From Morchella semilibera (taxonomy: Eukaryota; Ascomycota; Pezizomycetes; Pezizales; Morchellaceae), in the NCBI GenBank assembly GCA_009192285.1, contig CM018604.1, positions 1,674,001 through 1,738,000 on the forward strand: a stretch of DNA of 64,000 bases, written 5' to 3'. This document shows, in pieces, positions 12,171 through 24,500 of this stretch (position 1 is the stretch's first letter; every line of letters starts with the position of its first letter). Under the pieces are notes generated by a model that worked only from the letters and a program-made list of their open reading frames with translations, was not told the DNA's origin and searched no databases. A program made the translations under genes and the position numbers.

Positions 12171-15100
12171 GAGTCAGCCTTAATTACGGTCCCTTATACT
12201 ACACCACCCAAAGGTAAGCAGTACTTTATTCCTCTCATCTCATCCTCTCTACACGTTTTTGTACCTCTTCTAATCTTTGTCTGGTTTCCTCATCTCATCG
12301 ATCCATTCACCCTTATCCGGGTGAGAGATATAGACAAAGGATCTGATGCCATCTCCTGCGGCGGGCTCTCATGATAGCGGTTCCTTGTCTCTCTTTCAGT
12401 AACCCCATAACCAGTGTGTTGCAACTGAGCAAATACTCTATTGGGATGCAGCTCAGCCAACTTCTTTAATTTCGGCGCCCCAAAACGCATGTGCACCGAA
12501 TCAGAATATGAGAAGCCCTGCAAGAACGCCCCTACTATTGATAGCTGATATAAATAGCCCGAATTGTGCTACTAGCAGTAATGCTAATCACCGAATAGTC
12601 GTGAGGTCCGAGGCTTTTCATAAAATGATACCGATGACTGATGATTATTGGTACGCGCAACCTTCTCAGTAAACGGGCACGGAGCTCCTGGTAAGAGTGG
12701 GAAATTGATCGGATACATGTGAGTGTCCAGGACGTTGGAGCCCAAAAACATAACCCACTCCCGGAGTAATGTTGTTCTTGTTACACCATTTGTGTGTTAT
12801 ACCCCTTCCCTAGTAGTGGTGCCCGCCGTTTAGGTCGGCCCTTGACTTTTATAGGTATAGTTATCACCATGAAGTGTTTTGGCAGCTCGAAGTTTGTTAT
12901 TATTAGTTCCAGTCATCAACGCCCACTCTTGGTAAAGGTCATAGGAGAGAGCGTGTCCTCCCCGCTCTGAGAGATAAGGGATAACGGCCAATCCAGTGAA
13001 CGCGGGAGTGTAGGACTTAATGCCTGCCTACGGGGAATAAAGCACTTCAGTGCAATTAAGACCGTTTATGTATTCCTGACAAAAAGGGTTATCCAGAGTG
13101 ATTTTTTAGTATCACAATTGCCTTTTAGTGGTTACAACCCGTGTCTATATCCAGCACCTTCTCAACTTCTAAAGAGAGTCGTCCGGGGGATTTCTAGGAG
13201 CTCCCTTTCATTTTTGTATATGGCTACATGTATTTCTAGCAGGTTTAAAACACTGCGAGCTCTTAGCCGTTGTAGAAAAGAAATTCCTATGGAGAGTATC
13301 TCTCCCATACGATGACCAGCTTATCTCCCATGGTGTTCTTGATAGATTTCTCGCATCAGTGAATTGAATCATAAGCTATCACTCTGCGTTTTTACCCAGA
13401 TCACCTAGGTTTCAATTTTTTTTACTCACCCATGCCCACAGCTGATCTCGCCCACAACACAACCAGCCTGATGCGACCCATGGATCCAGTTTGATAATCA
13501 AGTGTGGTGGTCTTGAATCATCTGGTTTAATGCAGGCTCGGGCTTCACGCGAGCCTAGGGCTACAAGTTCCAAGCCAACTCGGGTTTGCTATCCAGCTGA
13601 GCTTGAGGTACCCCACGAATTATATACCGTGGGTACATTGGGCCTTTCCCACCCCTCCCGCGAAGCTGCTAAATGTTCTGGTGCTAGAACATGTCAGTGT
13701 CTAATCCAGGAAGGATAGTGGAGATAGAATCAATTGATCAAGTATACATCCCCTTCATCGCCACGGTGGAAGATAGGCCCCTATGTGCGCTGAGCCTTAG
13801 CACCAGAGAGATTTGCGGATTGATGGGGCTATACCCCCCCTGACCCTCAGGCCAAAGCCCAAGGACCAGGAGAGGCCTTTGATCACGCTGTCTCCCCCTC
13901 CTATTCGTAGCTTTTTTATCTTGTGGTTGGGCGGGGGGTTGTTGTGATTCGTTATAGATATGGCAGTCCACGTAAGCCTTTTTGTTGCTCGGTATTTCTA
14001 ATTTCCCATCCTCCCTATAGTCACCTTCCCCTGTATAGAGTCAGCTCCACTCTTTATCAGCTCGCCTTGGACTCTTTTAGGCCCGAGTTTGCGCAGTATG
14101 AGGATCCAAGAAGTGTAAGGCTCAGAATTGCTACGCGTATTCTGTTTTGGCTTTGTGCGCGCAATAGATTCTCCCTTCTCCCACAGAGGGGGACTTTATC
14201 AGTTTCTGCGGCCCTCTTAAACCTTGGACCCCACCAAGAGTAGTCCGGGAGAGAGAAAGGGTTTCAGTGCGCACCCCACGGTCTGTAGGTTCTAACGAGC
14301 TCTTGTGAACCTTGAGACTATCATTTACCCTCCACAAAAAGATACAACTGATCATTTCATATTAAGGCCTTCTTAGTCTCCGCAGATTTATTGTGCCAGC
14401 CTTTTTGGTTTGTTCAAGCCCTAATTGAATACCCGAAGCTCAAGAGCTCGACGGGGACGGACATAGTGTGGTACAAATATTTTACGCTGTACTGGTTTAC
14501 TCTAATTGCAGAAGGTAGCGAGGGATCATATAATGATAGCTACAGGTCCCAGGGGAATCTCGATAAACATGGAATTAGGAAATGAATCACCAAATATCAC
14601 TCGCCAGTCCTCACTGGACTGCACCTGTAGCAATAGACACGGGCCTATCCTTGGCTCAGGTCAGCCCCGGATACAGAGAAAATTAATTGTTCTGGCTTAC
14701 TAGTTTCACTGGTTATAGCTAGGATCAACTTTGAGTTCAATCCCCCCGTTGCAGGCCAACCTCCAAGTCGATCGCATGCTTTGAGCTGGTGGGCAGCTTT
14801 ATTTATACTTCATACATGCGTGCAGCCTGATGAGCAGCTTTAAGCCATGTTACAAACATGTAAACGTAGAAGTTTGTTCCAACCACCTCCTAGCTGTCCG
14901 TAGGGCATGGGAACGAGACTGCATATACATGTAGTATATGTACTACGCTTATTTCGTAGAACCTAGGTCATCAAGTAAGCTAGTCTAGATTGAGGTTGCT
15001 CTACTCGTGCTCAAAGCTACACTCAAGGCTCTATCGAGGTTCTGAAGGTGAGAAGCCTCTGACCTTTGAACTTTATCTCCAACCTTTGCGAGAGATTTAG

Positions 15101-17297
15101 GACGCCTCGCAACCACCAACCCACGCGGACCATCATATCCATTAGGTCTTACAACCCACTCATCCATATGTGCAAAGCCATCAACTGACCAAGGTTCCGA
15201 ATAAAAAAAACACATACTACGCCCCATATTATTGCTCTACAAAACCCCAATAAGGAAGGAATGGCTTGTGGCATTTATCCTTCTGCTCCCCTTGACCGAG
15301 CTGCTTTCGCACTATACCGTGGAATTAAGCCCTTACAGATCCTCTAGCCGCCACGCACATTATCACCTTCTACTTCTAGATGATATTTCGGTGGTTATAC
15401 CGTTATTAGTAGCTCGCGAGCTGCATCACCGCACATAGTCTTGCCCCGGGACAAAGGAGCCCATGACAAACCGCTTACTTACCCTCAACTACTTGGGTGT
15501 TCGGAACGCGCAACGAAGCTCTTAATATCCATACAGGAGGCCTCTTCCGGTCGGGGTAATGTGCTTGACCACTAGGACCTTGGCGCCCATAACAGGTGCT
15601 TAATCCCACGGGTGTAGTGTAATTAATTGTACACAACTCGGGCAAGTAATGTGTCCTAAGGATCGTATATATTTGAGACAATTTGTCTCTGTTCGCCCCA
15701 TAGACTACACGAGCTATTAATTGAGGGGAAATATTTAAGATTTGGGCTGATACCCTTTTACCTGGATCCCCCCAAAGTTTTACGTAGTTCAAATGATTGG
15801 GACGCACGCACAGCTTCATAATTGGAAGCTACCAATCCAACATGGTCACGCCCAGGAATAAATCATCAAAAAAAAAAGGAAAACAACGAGACTGAGAGAT
15901 AGTGGAAGTGACAGGTCTCAAAAAGCCTGCGATATCGAAATAAGAGCCAAAAGGGCAAAATTACTTGACCTAAAATAATATCATCGGCTCATGTACCCGC
16001 GGTTAGCTTATTTTGAAGGTACGTCTGAACCTCTAAATACCCGCCCTACTACTTGCTATAGGTCGCATGTATGAAGTAACAAACAAACAACTTGCAATAG
16101 GTCAGCCTAACTCACGACGAGTGACACCATATGATCCTCAACCCACCAACCCAACCAATGCTGGCAAAGCTAAAATAGTTACCCACGGCAGGAACATTCT
16201 AATCCAACCTGATCAGCACCGCCTTCATTTCATTTTTGGTTCCGCCAATTGTTCAGTCCATATTTAGAATAGAACGCAACGTGTCCCAGACTCCCGTTTG
16301 GTTCGCCAAGACAACCCTAAAGAGATGCGTCACGTTACGTCACTCGTTTCTTATTCGTCCGATTTTCCCTTGAGTTTTGTTTCGTGGGAAGCTGGGTTCT
16401 GAACTTTACCTTCCCTGTATCAAAAAGAGATCTATCAACAACACCCGAGTGGATTTCAATTACGGACACGACTGATTAGATGAACAGTGAGGGGGTAACT
16501 AGCAGTAATAAACACAAACTCATTCCTGAGGGATATATTGAAGAGAACTTACCCCTCGCTCATTAACGTTGACAGCAAGGTTTCAAAATGCGAGTTTCGG
16601 CGGGAGTCTTATCACGGTATGACAGCGTCTTGTTTCACAAAAGTCAGTTGGGTCCCTTTTTTTTTTTTTTTCTTTTTTCTTTTTACGTGTTTTTAATATT
16701 CCCTGAAGCTCCATCTCCTTTGAAGCAGAATAACGCCCACCGGATCATTACCTTCATTACCGCCCTCTTGGGCCGCCGCGTCATTAATTCCATCATTACC
16801 CCCTTTACAGTTTCCTTTTGATCGGGGAAGTCGTGCAGACAGGCCCAAAACACGTACCTTTCCCTAATTGCAAGAATGGCCCCCCCTCCCAATTACCCCC
16901 CCGCCTAAATCAAAAATAATGAATAGCAGTAACCGCCCGCTCATAGAAGGAGAAAATATTAGCCAACGATAAGCAACCACGAGTGCTCAACCACACAAAT
17001 AAGGTCACGTTCGGGTTATATACCCCGACCGCGACCCAGAGGCAATGGGGAGTTAACCACCTGGCAGGAGGACCCACGTTAAAAAGAAAAAAAAATAAAT
17101 AAAAAATCACACCAGATCACTGAGCGGAGAGTATAAAACAAATAGAAATCGAAAAAGAAAAGAAATAAAAAAAAGGCAACTGAACATCCCCCTACGATCG
17201 TTGTCATACATAAGGCCAGATCGTCGGGCTGAAACAGACCATACCATCGGAGACCTCGTGTTTATGAAACAAATCCTTCCAACTCCTGGCCGCAAGT
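12171..17297. other. Gene desert of about 5.1 kb
   Basis: No reading frame here has a recognisable domain, a long open span or a convincing intron chain on either strand. Base composition is more even than in the flanking microsatellite DNA, and frames are broken by stops every few dozen codons. It could be an old, decayed repeat or transposon, but I could not find matching long terminal repeats or terminal inverted repeats by eye. A T-run lies at 16660-16673. TACATGTA palindromes occur at 13225 and 14926. Confidence 0.5.
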
Positions 17298-18572
17298 TCA
17301 AAGTATGTCCCCGCAATTGGTGATCTCCCTCCACGCGCTATTAACAACACCTTTTGCACCCCCTTCTCTTATTCTCATCCTGATCATTGCCAGATCTAAT
17401 CCGGTCTTCCCCGACGCATCGGCCATATGAGGATCAGCTCCATGCTCCACTAATATGCCTATAACCTCTTGCCTACCAGCCCACACCGCACGGTGCAATG
17501 GAGTGGCGCCATAATCGTCCCTTGCATTTGCCTCTGCACCTCTCTCGAGCAAGACCTTGACGACCTCTTCCGAGCCCGCCTTTGCTGCAAGATGCAACGG
17601 CGACCATCCAAACATATCCCGCGTGTTTATATTCTCAGCACATTTCGCATTTTTAATAGTGCGCGAACCGTGGTTGCATCGGCAAGCTTGGCCGCTAGAT
17701 GCAACGGTGATTGGCCCATCAGTGTACGACTCGTTGGATCCGCGCCATGTGCTAACAGCGAACTCACCATTACGGACGTGCCAGGATGAAGTACGCTAAG
17801 ATGAAGAAGCTTTCGCCCAGTGGCGGGATCAGTGTAGGATGTTGTGTTTTGCGCCGTGCTCCAATAGCAACGAGGCCATTCCCGGGTCTTTGCGTTCCAC
17901 GACGGCCCAGTATAGGGGCGCACGACCCTGTGCGTCTGGGAGGTTAACGCAGGTTGTTGTGTTGGACAGGATTAATTGCACTATTGTGTAATCACCGCGG
18001 TAGACGGCCTCATGGAGTGCAGACCGGCCACACGCATTGAGTGTATTAATGTTTGACAATTCTTCATCGGATGTGAGGATTAGTGTGGCAAGATTTTTAT
18101 GACCGGCCTCAACGGCCCAAAATAAGGAGGTGTATGTTATGCATTTATAGTGGAGAATGAGTTCCGCACCCGCGCCGAGGACATCCTTGACTGTGTCCAG
18201 CAGCTCACCGCCCTTCCTCCCCGTGGCTGCACGGGTCGGGGGCAGAATTAGTGATGATGGCGGTGTGGCGCCGGCGGTCGGTTGTGTGTTCAGTGTTGGA
18301 AGGATCCTGAAGGCCGTGGTTGTTTTTGTCAGTATTTGACTCACGAGGATACTGTTGGATGAGGCAGCGGCCCAGAACAGGGCGGTGATAGAGAATTCGC
18401 CGTAACATGCGAGGGTGCGGAGGCGTGGCAGGAGGAGAATCGCGAGGCGGCGGGATGTGCGGATTAGGGAGTATAGGGAGCAAGGGAGGAGGTGTTCGCC
18501 GAGGTTGAGTAGGAGCTCGTTGGGGAGCGTAAGAAGGTGGGATATAGGGCTGTCGATCGTAAGACTGGTCAT
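17298..18572 (-). CDS. F-box/ankyrin repeat protein, interrupted by two one-base shifts
   Basis: The start at 18572 leads into an F-box-like N-terminus (LPNELLLNLGEHLLP, then LYSLIRTSRRLAILLLPRL). At least six ankyrin repeats follow, with ALFWAA, ALHEAVYRGD, PLYWAVVER, PLHLAAK and TPLHRAVWAG cores. F-box/ankyrin proteins are large families in Pezizomycotina and are thought to recruit targets to SCF ubiquitin ligases. As written, the frame breaks twice. Near 17847-17850 (four A on the coding strand) the ankyrin frame moves by one base, as if one A were extra. Near 17650-17654 (five A) it moves back, as if one A were missing. The repeats read on correctly between and after the shifts to a stop at 17298-17300. 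Either both are homopolymer sequence errors or the gene carries a decayed middle section. With both shifts ignored the product is about 424 residues. Confidence 0.75.
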
Positions 18573-21480
18573 TATTACTGCAATTGGATGCTGGAGATAT
18601 TGTCTTTATGGTGGCGATGAGGGAGTTGACGAGTCGAACTGTAGCTGGCATTTGTGGATCCGGGGGGGGGGGGTGGAGGGATAGATGTGTATGATATGTA
18701 TGGTGGTATGTGGGAGGTCTGGGGAGGGAAGGGAGTGGAGAGATTTTCTTTTCTTCTTTTTTGTTCCTCTTTGGTTCCTTGACCGGTATGCGATGTGTAT
18801 GTAGGTGCGTAAGTGATGGCCTATAGGGGTGTACTCTATGTGTACTATACGTGTATGTATGTATGTGAATGCGGTTGGTATTTGATACCTTGAACAATAT
18901 ATTGGCTGGCTGGCTGGCTATGGGTACCCCTTTGTGTGTCTTTGTGTTGATAAAGTTGCAGGAAGATCTCGCAAGCTGTCCTCGGAATGATCCAGGGGGT
19001 TGAGTGAAAAAATGTTGGGGGGTTGCCGTTATCTTAGACAATGTTAGTAATCGTATCGACATGCAGCTAATATGGGGCTGATCATGAACCATCACTCGGT
19101 CTCACCTTAGGTCAAATTTTTGTTTTTTTTCTGGGCACGCTAAGGTGGGGAGTGTGTTTGGGGCAAGAGACAGTCATGGATATAAAAGGGAACAGTTTTG
19201 GGGTCCGAGAAACATTGTTTGGGGCTGAATATTGAGCTCGGTTAGAAGTCTATATTGGCAATTTTATAATTACCTGGGGTTTTCGGGGGTGCTAATGTTT
19301 TCCGGAGGTGACAATATTGTCGGAGGGATCGACTGACGAATTGAGCAACTGACTTTATGCGGTGTCACGTGCAATCCATAATAAGGCAAATAATAATTAG
19401 TACGGATTAATAAGAAATCAATTAAGGGTTAGGGTTATTCATCGGTGAAGGGGTGAATTGAATACATTTTTAGATCCTCAGATTCTCAGAGTTCCAGGTT
19501 TTTACTTTTATTTAGTTTTTTTTTTTTTTTTTCGCAAGCAGAAGGCCCGTTCGTCTAGTGTCATGCAGGATGATGAAGAAGAAGAAAAAAAAAAAAGAAA
19601 GAGGAAGAAGAAATGTTAATCAACATGGTGTTGCTGGAATCCTTAGATGCTCATTTGGCCGAAAATGGAAGCCTACATAATGTATTAAGAAAGTGGATAT
19701 GTTGGTCTAATCGATAGTGATCGGAAGATTTATTAGTGGGGATAACATTAGGGGAGGAATTGACGAGTTGGTAAGGGGGGGGTGGGACTCTTAATCTAAA
19801 CTATCGATCCTCACCCAACTTGTTAACTTAACATACACAAAGTATCATTGACATTTCACAGAACAGAGACAAAAACAGCCCAGAACTCACCTCATCCTAT
19901 CGCTCCACAGACCTTAAAAACCTTTCATCCCTAGTAACTTGAACTAATCACCATGGAGCCTCACACAAGCACAATTACCGCCAGTACGCTTAGGAGCACA
20001 CAACAACCATTCACGGCCAGTACATATACAGCCGCGATCCTATGAGCCGCACATTGTTTCTTTTGCCAAACGCACAACAGGGGGGTGGGAGTTAGTGGGA
20101 GACCGGGGGTAGGGGAGTGTTGTAGTTATTGTACGGGGATATTGAGGGAAACCCTGATGATATAGAGGAGGAGGAGGAGGAGGAGGAGGAAGAAGAGGAG
20201 AGAGAGGGGGGGGATTACACGGTTGAAGTGCCCTTTTGGCTAACACAACGTGTTTGGTGGAAAGACACAGTAAGAATTAATGTAAGGTTTCTCTCCTGCC
20301 CCAATTCTTTCCTTTTGACTGACTACGACTCATTCAATCCACTATCCCTATCCCTATTCATTCCCCCACTTACTTACTTACTCTTCTGCCTTGCCTACCC
20401 CCCCCCCTCCCCGCCTGGTCTCCCTGGCGCGGCGCTCACCATAGCCGTGCCACCACGCCAACTAGCTATTATGTACTATGTACATAGTATGTTACGGCCC
20501 CGCCGTCCATCTTATTCTTTTTTGTATTTTATTTTATTTTTTAAAAAAGTTCCACTTTCATCCCTCCACCACCGCCCCCCCGCTAAAAGAGAGAAGTGCT
20601 AGCTGTCTATATACTTTATTTTCTTACCAACCGCAGTCGTCCACGTCCACTCTGCTGTTTCCTTTCCGATATCCCCTCCACCCTGACCTAGAATTCTTCC
20701 CCTGCCCTTTCCCACGGCACCCCTCCACCACCCCTCCCCTCTCTGAATTCACCTCCGGAAGAATTCGTTGTGTGTGTGCGCTTGGCAAAGTCTCTCGATA
20801 AGCGATAGACGATCCCCCGCAAATCCTAAAGTACATGCCATCCTGCAGCTCTCCGTCTCATAACTTCTCCTGCACACTACGTATTGCTTGTCGACTTGAC
20901 TGCTTTACTGCTTGCTCACCTTTTTTTTTCTTTTTTTTCTTTTTTTTCTTTTCTTTTCTTCTTCTTCTTCTTCTTCTTCTCTTTTCACTCTCTGCCTTTC
21001 TCCCTTCCTCTCATCCCCTCCCCCTCCCTCCTTCCTCTCCCTCTCCCTTCTACCTCTAAACCCTCCCCCCCCCCTCTCTCTGGCTCCTCTCATCTCCGCC
21101 AGCCTTGTGAATCTTCTGCATACTCCTTTATCTCCCTCAGATCCACCCCACCTCCTTCCACTACTACTACTACTACTTCTTCTTCAGCTGGTAGAGAAAC
21201 CCACTCTATCTACTATCTGTCTTTCCAAGTTTCAACGTCTGGCGGGTACAGTCAACACAAACTCTATCCAGAGTAGCTTCTACCTTTGCCCCAAAGCTTC
21301 ACCCAACGCTACATCTTGAGTAGTAGCACTAGTACTAGTGGTAGTGAGTGTGAGTCTGAGCTCTTGACAGCAACCAAAACCTAACGAGTACAATATAATT
21401 ACTCACGGCAGCAACACCAAACAAACACAGAAAGAGCTAGAGGAAAGAAAGAAATAAATAAATAAAATAATATCTTCAAG
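18573..21480. other. Divergent intergenic region between two F-box genes
   Basis: 2.9 kb separates the minus-strand ankyrin gene from the plus-strand F-box gene. No supported gene. It holds a GAG triplet run near 20166-20205, C-runs near 20400, long CT/T tracts at 20920-21080, and a CTA/CTT patch near 21160-21185. The pyrimidine-rich block ending about 400 bases before 21481 is typical of fungal promoters and leaders. Confidence 0.55.
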
Positions 21481-24400
21481 ATGACTACCCCTCCCTCTAT
21501 CCTCGAACCGGACTGGATGCTCTGGGACTCTCCTCTGCCTCTTCCCCTTCAAGCAGGTGTGGATTTACAGCATATATCGTCGGACTGGTCCATGGGAGCA
21601 TGGGCTGGCAGCAGTAGCAGCAGCAGCAGCAGCAACAGTCCTGAAGCCTTGCCAGCTCTCACCCTCCCTCTTCAACTGCAGCAACCCCTGCAACCACAGC
21701 AACAGCCTTGCCAGCACCCCACCACAACGGTCGCCGCCCCTCCATCGAAGCGTCGGAAAAGCATCGGTGGCATGTCCGTGCGGCTGTCTTTCCGGAAACC
21801 CATATTGCGGAACCCGAACTCCTCACCAGTACCTAGAAAATCCCCGAAAACCAAACCAATCTCCTCGCACATTCCATTCGAGATATGGCTGGAGATTTTT
21901 TCATACTGTGCCCCCGCGCAGCTGGCGAAGCTCCGTCGGGTCAATTCAAGCTTCAAGGCGTTCATAGACGATGAGAAGATTTGGGCCAAGAGTCGGCGGA
22001 ATACGTTCCCAAACTATCCGGAGCCTATGTATGGTTACCCAGAGAACTACATGTGGAATTTATGGAAAGGCAGTGGGTGTGTGATTTGTGGGGCGCCTAG
22101 ATTTAAGAAGTGTTACTGGACTTGGGGAATTAGGCTGTGCACTGTGTGTTTTAAGGATAATAGGATCAGGGTATGTGTCTGATGTTATTTTTTTTTATTC
22201 ATTTCATTTCTAAAGGTGATAGCGGGTGGGGGCTAATAATCTTTGGTAGGGTGATGAAATTACTGGAGAGCGCGATTTTGTCAATGCTGCACAAGTATGT
22301 CTAAGGCATTGTTTCGTATCGGGTGAGCCCCCCCCCCCCTGCTTCTGAAACATGCAGCACATCAAACATGTCCGTCGGTTGAAATTACAAGACTTAAAAA
22401 AGTCTTACTCATTGTTTGATTTGTAGGGAAATTCGTTTCGACTCAGCGCGGGAACTACTATGGTCTCGGTGGGGGAGACCCGTGCTATTGGAAAGACGAA
22501 GTGGAGGCGTTCAAGACTGCCTATGCAGAGAAGAAGAGCCAGGAAGCCGAATTTCCGGGAATCCTCGCCACTTTTATCGAGTTTGAGAAGGACAAGGTTA
22601 AAGCGCAAATGGATTTGGCGGTAAAGATGTGCGAGTTCGAGAGACAGGGTATGGCTTTGGAACCCCGACACCACCTGATAATTCTACAACCTAACATGTG
22701 CCCTTAACAGAAGCTGTAGCCCGCCGTGAGCAACTTGCTGAAATTCGCCGTCAACGTCTTATTTCGATCCCTGAGAAATGTAAAGAACACTTTAAGCCTC
22801 CAATTCCCGAGGGCGTCCTTGACCTCATCCCGTCGTACCAGGCTGCGCTCAAGGCTGGTAATATACTCACTGACCGTGGCTGGAAAACCCTGGTCACGAA
22901 AATCACAGGCGAACGCACAAGAGCCGAGGCGCAGTACCAAAAACGCCAACAAGAGAAGGAACAGGCACATCGGAAATATACTAGCCTCAGACGGAGAGTC
23001 CAGAGAGAGGAAGCATTGGATTACAAGAATCTGCGAGAGCTCAGACCCGCAATGCCAAAACTTCTGAAGTATGCAAAAGAGTTTATCAGAAGGGAAGCTG
23101 GGGCTCTTTGGCTCGAGCCCTCGAGAGTCAGGTCCCTTATAATGGAGACGTTCAAGTATTGCAGACGCACTTGGTACGAGAAGAACCCCAAGAGTCCCCT
23201 ACCATTGAGGGCAGCATACTTCATCTGGGAAGAGGTAATCGAGGAAGCCTTCAGCGGTAAAGGGTTCGATGTGATTTTTGGCTGCGGCCATTGTGTCTTC
23301 ACAGGAACATGGGAGGACATTATTTTCCATCTCGCAGTAGAGCACCTCAAAGAGGATAACATGGATGGGCTTGCGAGGTATCCCATCGAGTTCCAACTGG
23401 ACGAAAAATACACCCAGAAGAGAGCAATCCCAAACTGGGATGGTGCAGAATGGCCAGAAAGTCTTCCGATTCGTGTTCCAGGTACAAAATTTAACCCTAA
23501 ATACTGCAAGACCAATCCCCCAAAGCCCGACGTATCGGCTAGCACATCTACATCAAGCTCGCCAAAGCCTAGAAGGCCAAAAAAGCCAGGAACACGGGAT
23601 GAGCCCGTTTGCATGTTTTCGAGCACTAGTTGTACTATAAAGCCGCAAACATCAATACGCATGCTTATCCTCCGCGCCATCACGGAACTCAACGATCTTA
23701 ATGTCCCACCTTTCTTCCAGCTGTCCATCTTCTTCAAGAAACTCACACTAGAATTCAAACGCTACAAGTACCGCGTGGAGTTCAACGAACTGTATTACGA
23801 GTTCATCCGAATCTGTAGCCGCCCTGAAAAAACTCCTGCATGGTTCTCCCACGACTCAATGGTGTGCCATACGTGTTTGTTCAGTTGGGGTGGAAACGAG
23901 AGTATAATCACACTCATGCAGCACTTTTTTGAGAAACACCACTTGAAGAAGGATTGGCGAAAAGACATGCTGCTCATGCCTGGACCTCCAGATATAATTG
24001 ACATGATCTCAAAGCTTAACGACCGCCAGACCGAACTCCGCTGGGAGCAGCGAGCGGCAGAACACCAGCTTGATGTGAGCAGTGCGAGAGAGAAAATAGC
24101 GCATGCGCATCAAAACGGAGAGATTTTGTGTCCGATAGCACAGCTGAAGGAGATTCTAGTGTTAAAGCAGGGCGTTGATGTCTTTGAGGGCGTTGAACGA
24201 AAGAATGGCGAGCTCCTAGTCCGGGACGAAAATAAAGGCATGGATAGGAAGAGGAAGCGTGAGCCTTGCGAGGCTTTTGACGACGACGATTCCCTCGAAG
24301 AAGGGAGCAATAAGGGCAAGGAGAGGGAAGGATCCGAATTTTCTTTTGAGGATTTCATCGCCGAAAGTGAAGGTTCGGATCTTGGTAGTCCCGAGGATTC

Positions 24401-24500
24401 CTTCGAGTACAGTCTGAGTGACCTCGCGATCAGCGGGATTGACTCTGAGAATTGGGGCGAAGATGATTCGATGGACATCGATATGCACCCGGAATATTGA
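21481..24500 (+). CDS. F-box protein with cysteine-rich segment
   Basis: Four exons, 21481-22170, 22250-22322, 22427-22648 and 22711-24500, join in phase to give 924 residues. The ATG follows an A-rich leader. Residues 1-120 are low complexity (Ser and Gln runs). An F-box follows at about 135-175 (HIPFEIWLEIFSYCAP, AKLRRVNSSFKAFI). Next is a cysteine-rich piece (CVICGAP...KKCYWTWGIRLCTVC) that could bind zinc. The middle is helical and charged (EKEQAHRKYTSLRRRV). Further Cys/His pairs (FGCGHCVFTGTWEDIIFHLAVEH and CHTCLFSWGG...HFFEKHH) look like degenerate C2H2 fingers. The tail is acidic and ends SMDIDMHPEY. Probable role is substrate adaptor of an SCF ubiquitin ligase; the target is unknown. 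The large fourth exon is uninterrupted, so the gene appears functional. Confidence 0.85.

Noticed and set aside
12171-17297. Possible decayed LTR retrotransposon
   Set aside because: No paired long terminal repeats, primer-binding site or reverse transcriptase motif could be found by eye.
19424-19436. AGGGTTAGGG telomere-like word
   Set aside because: Only two partial repeats; no array, so chance or an isolated interstitial word.
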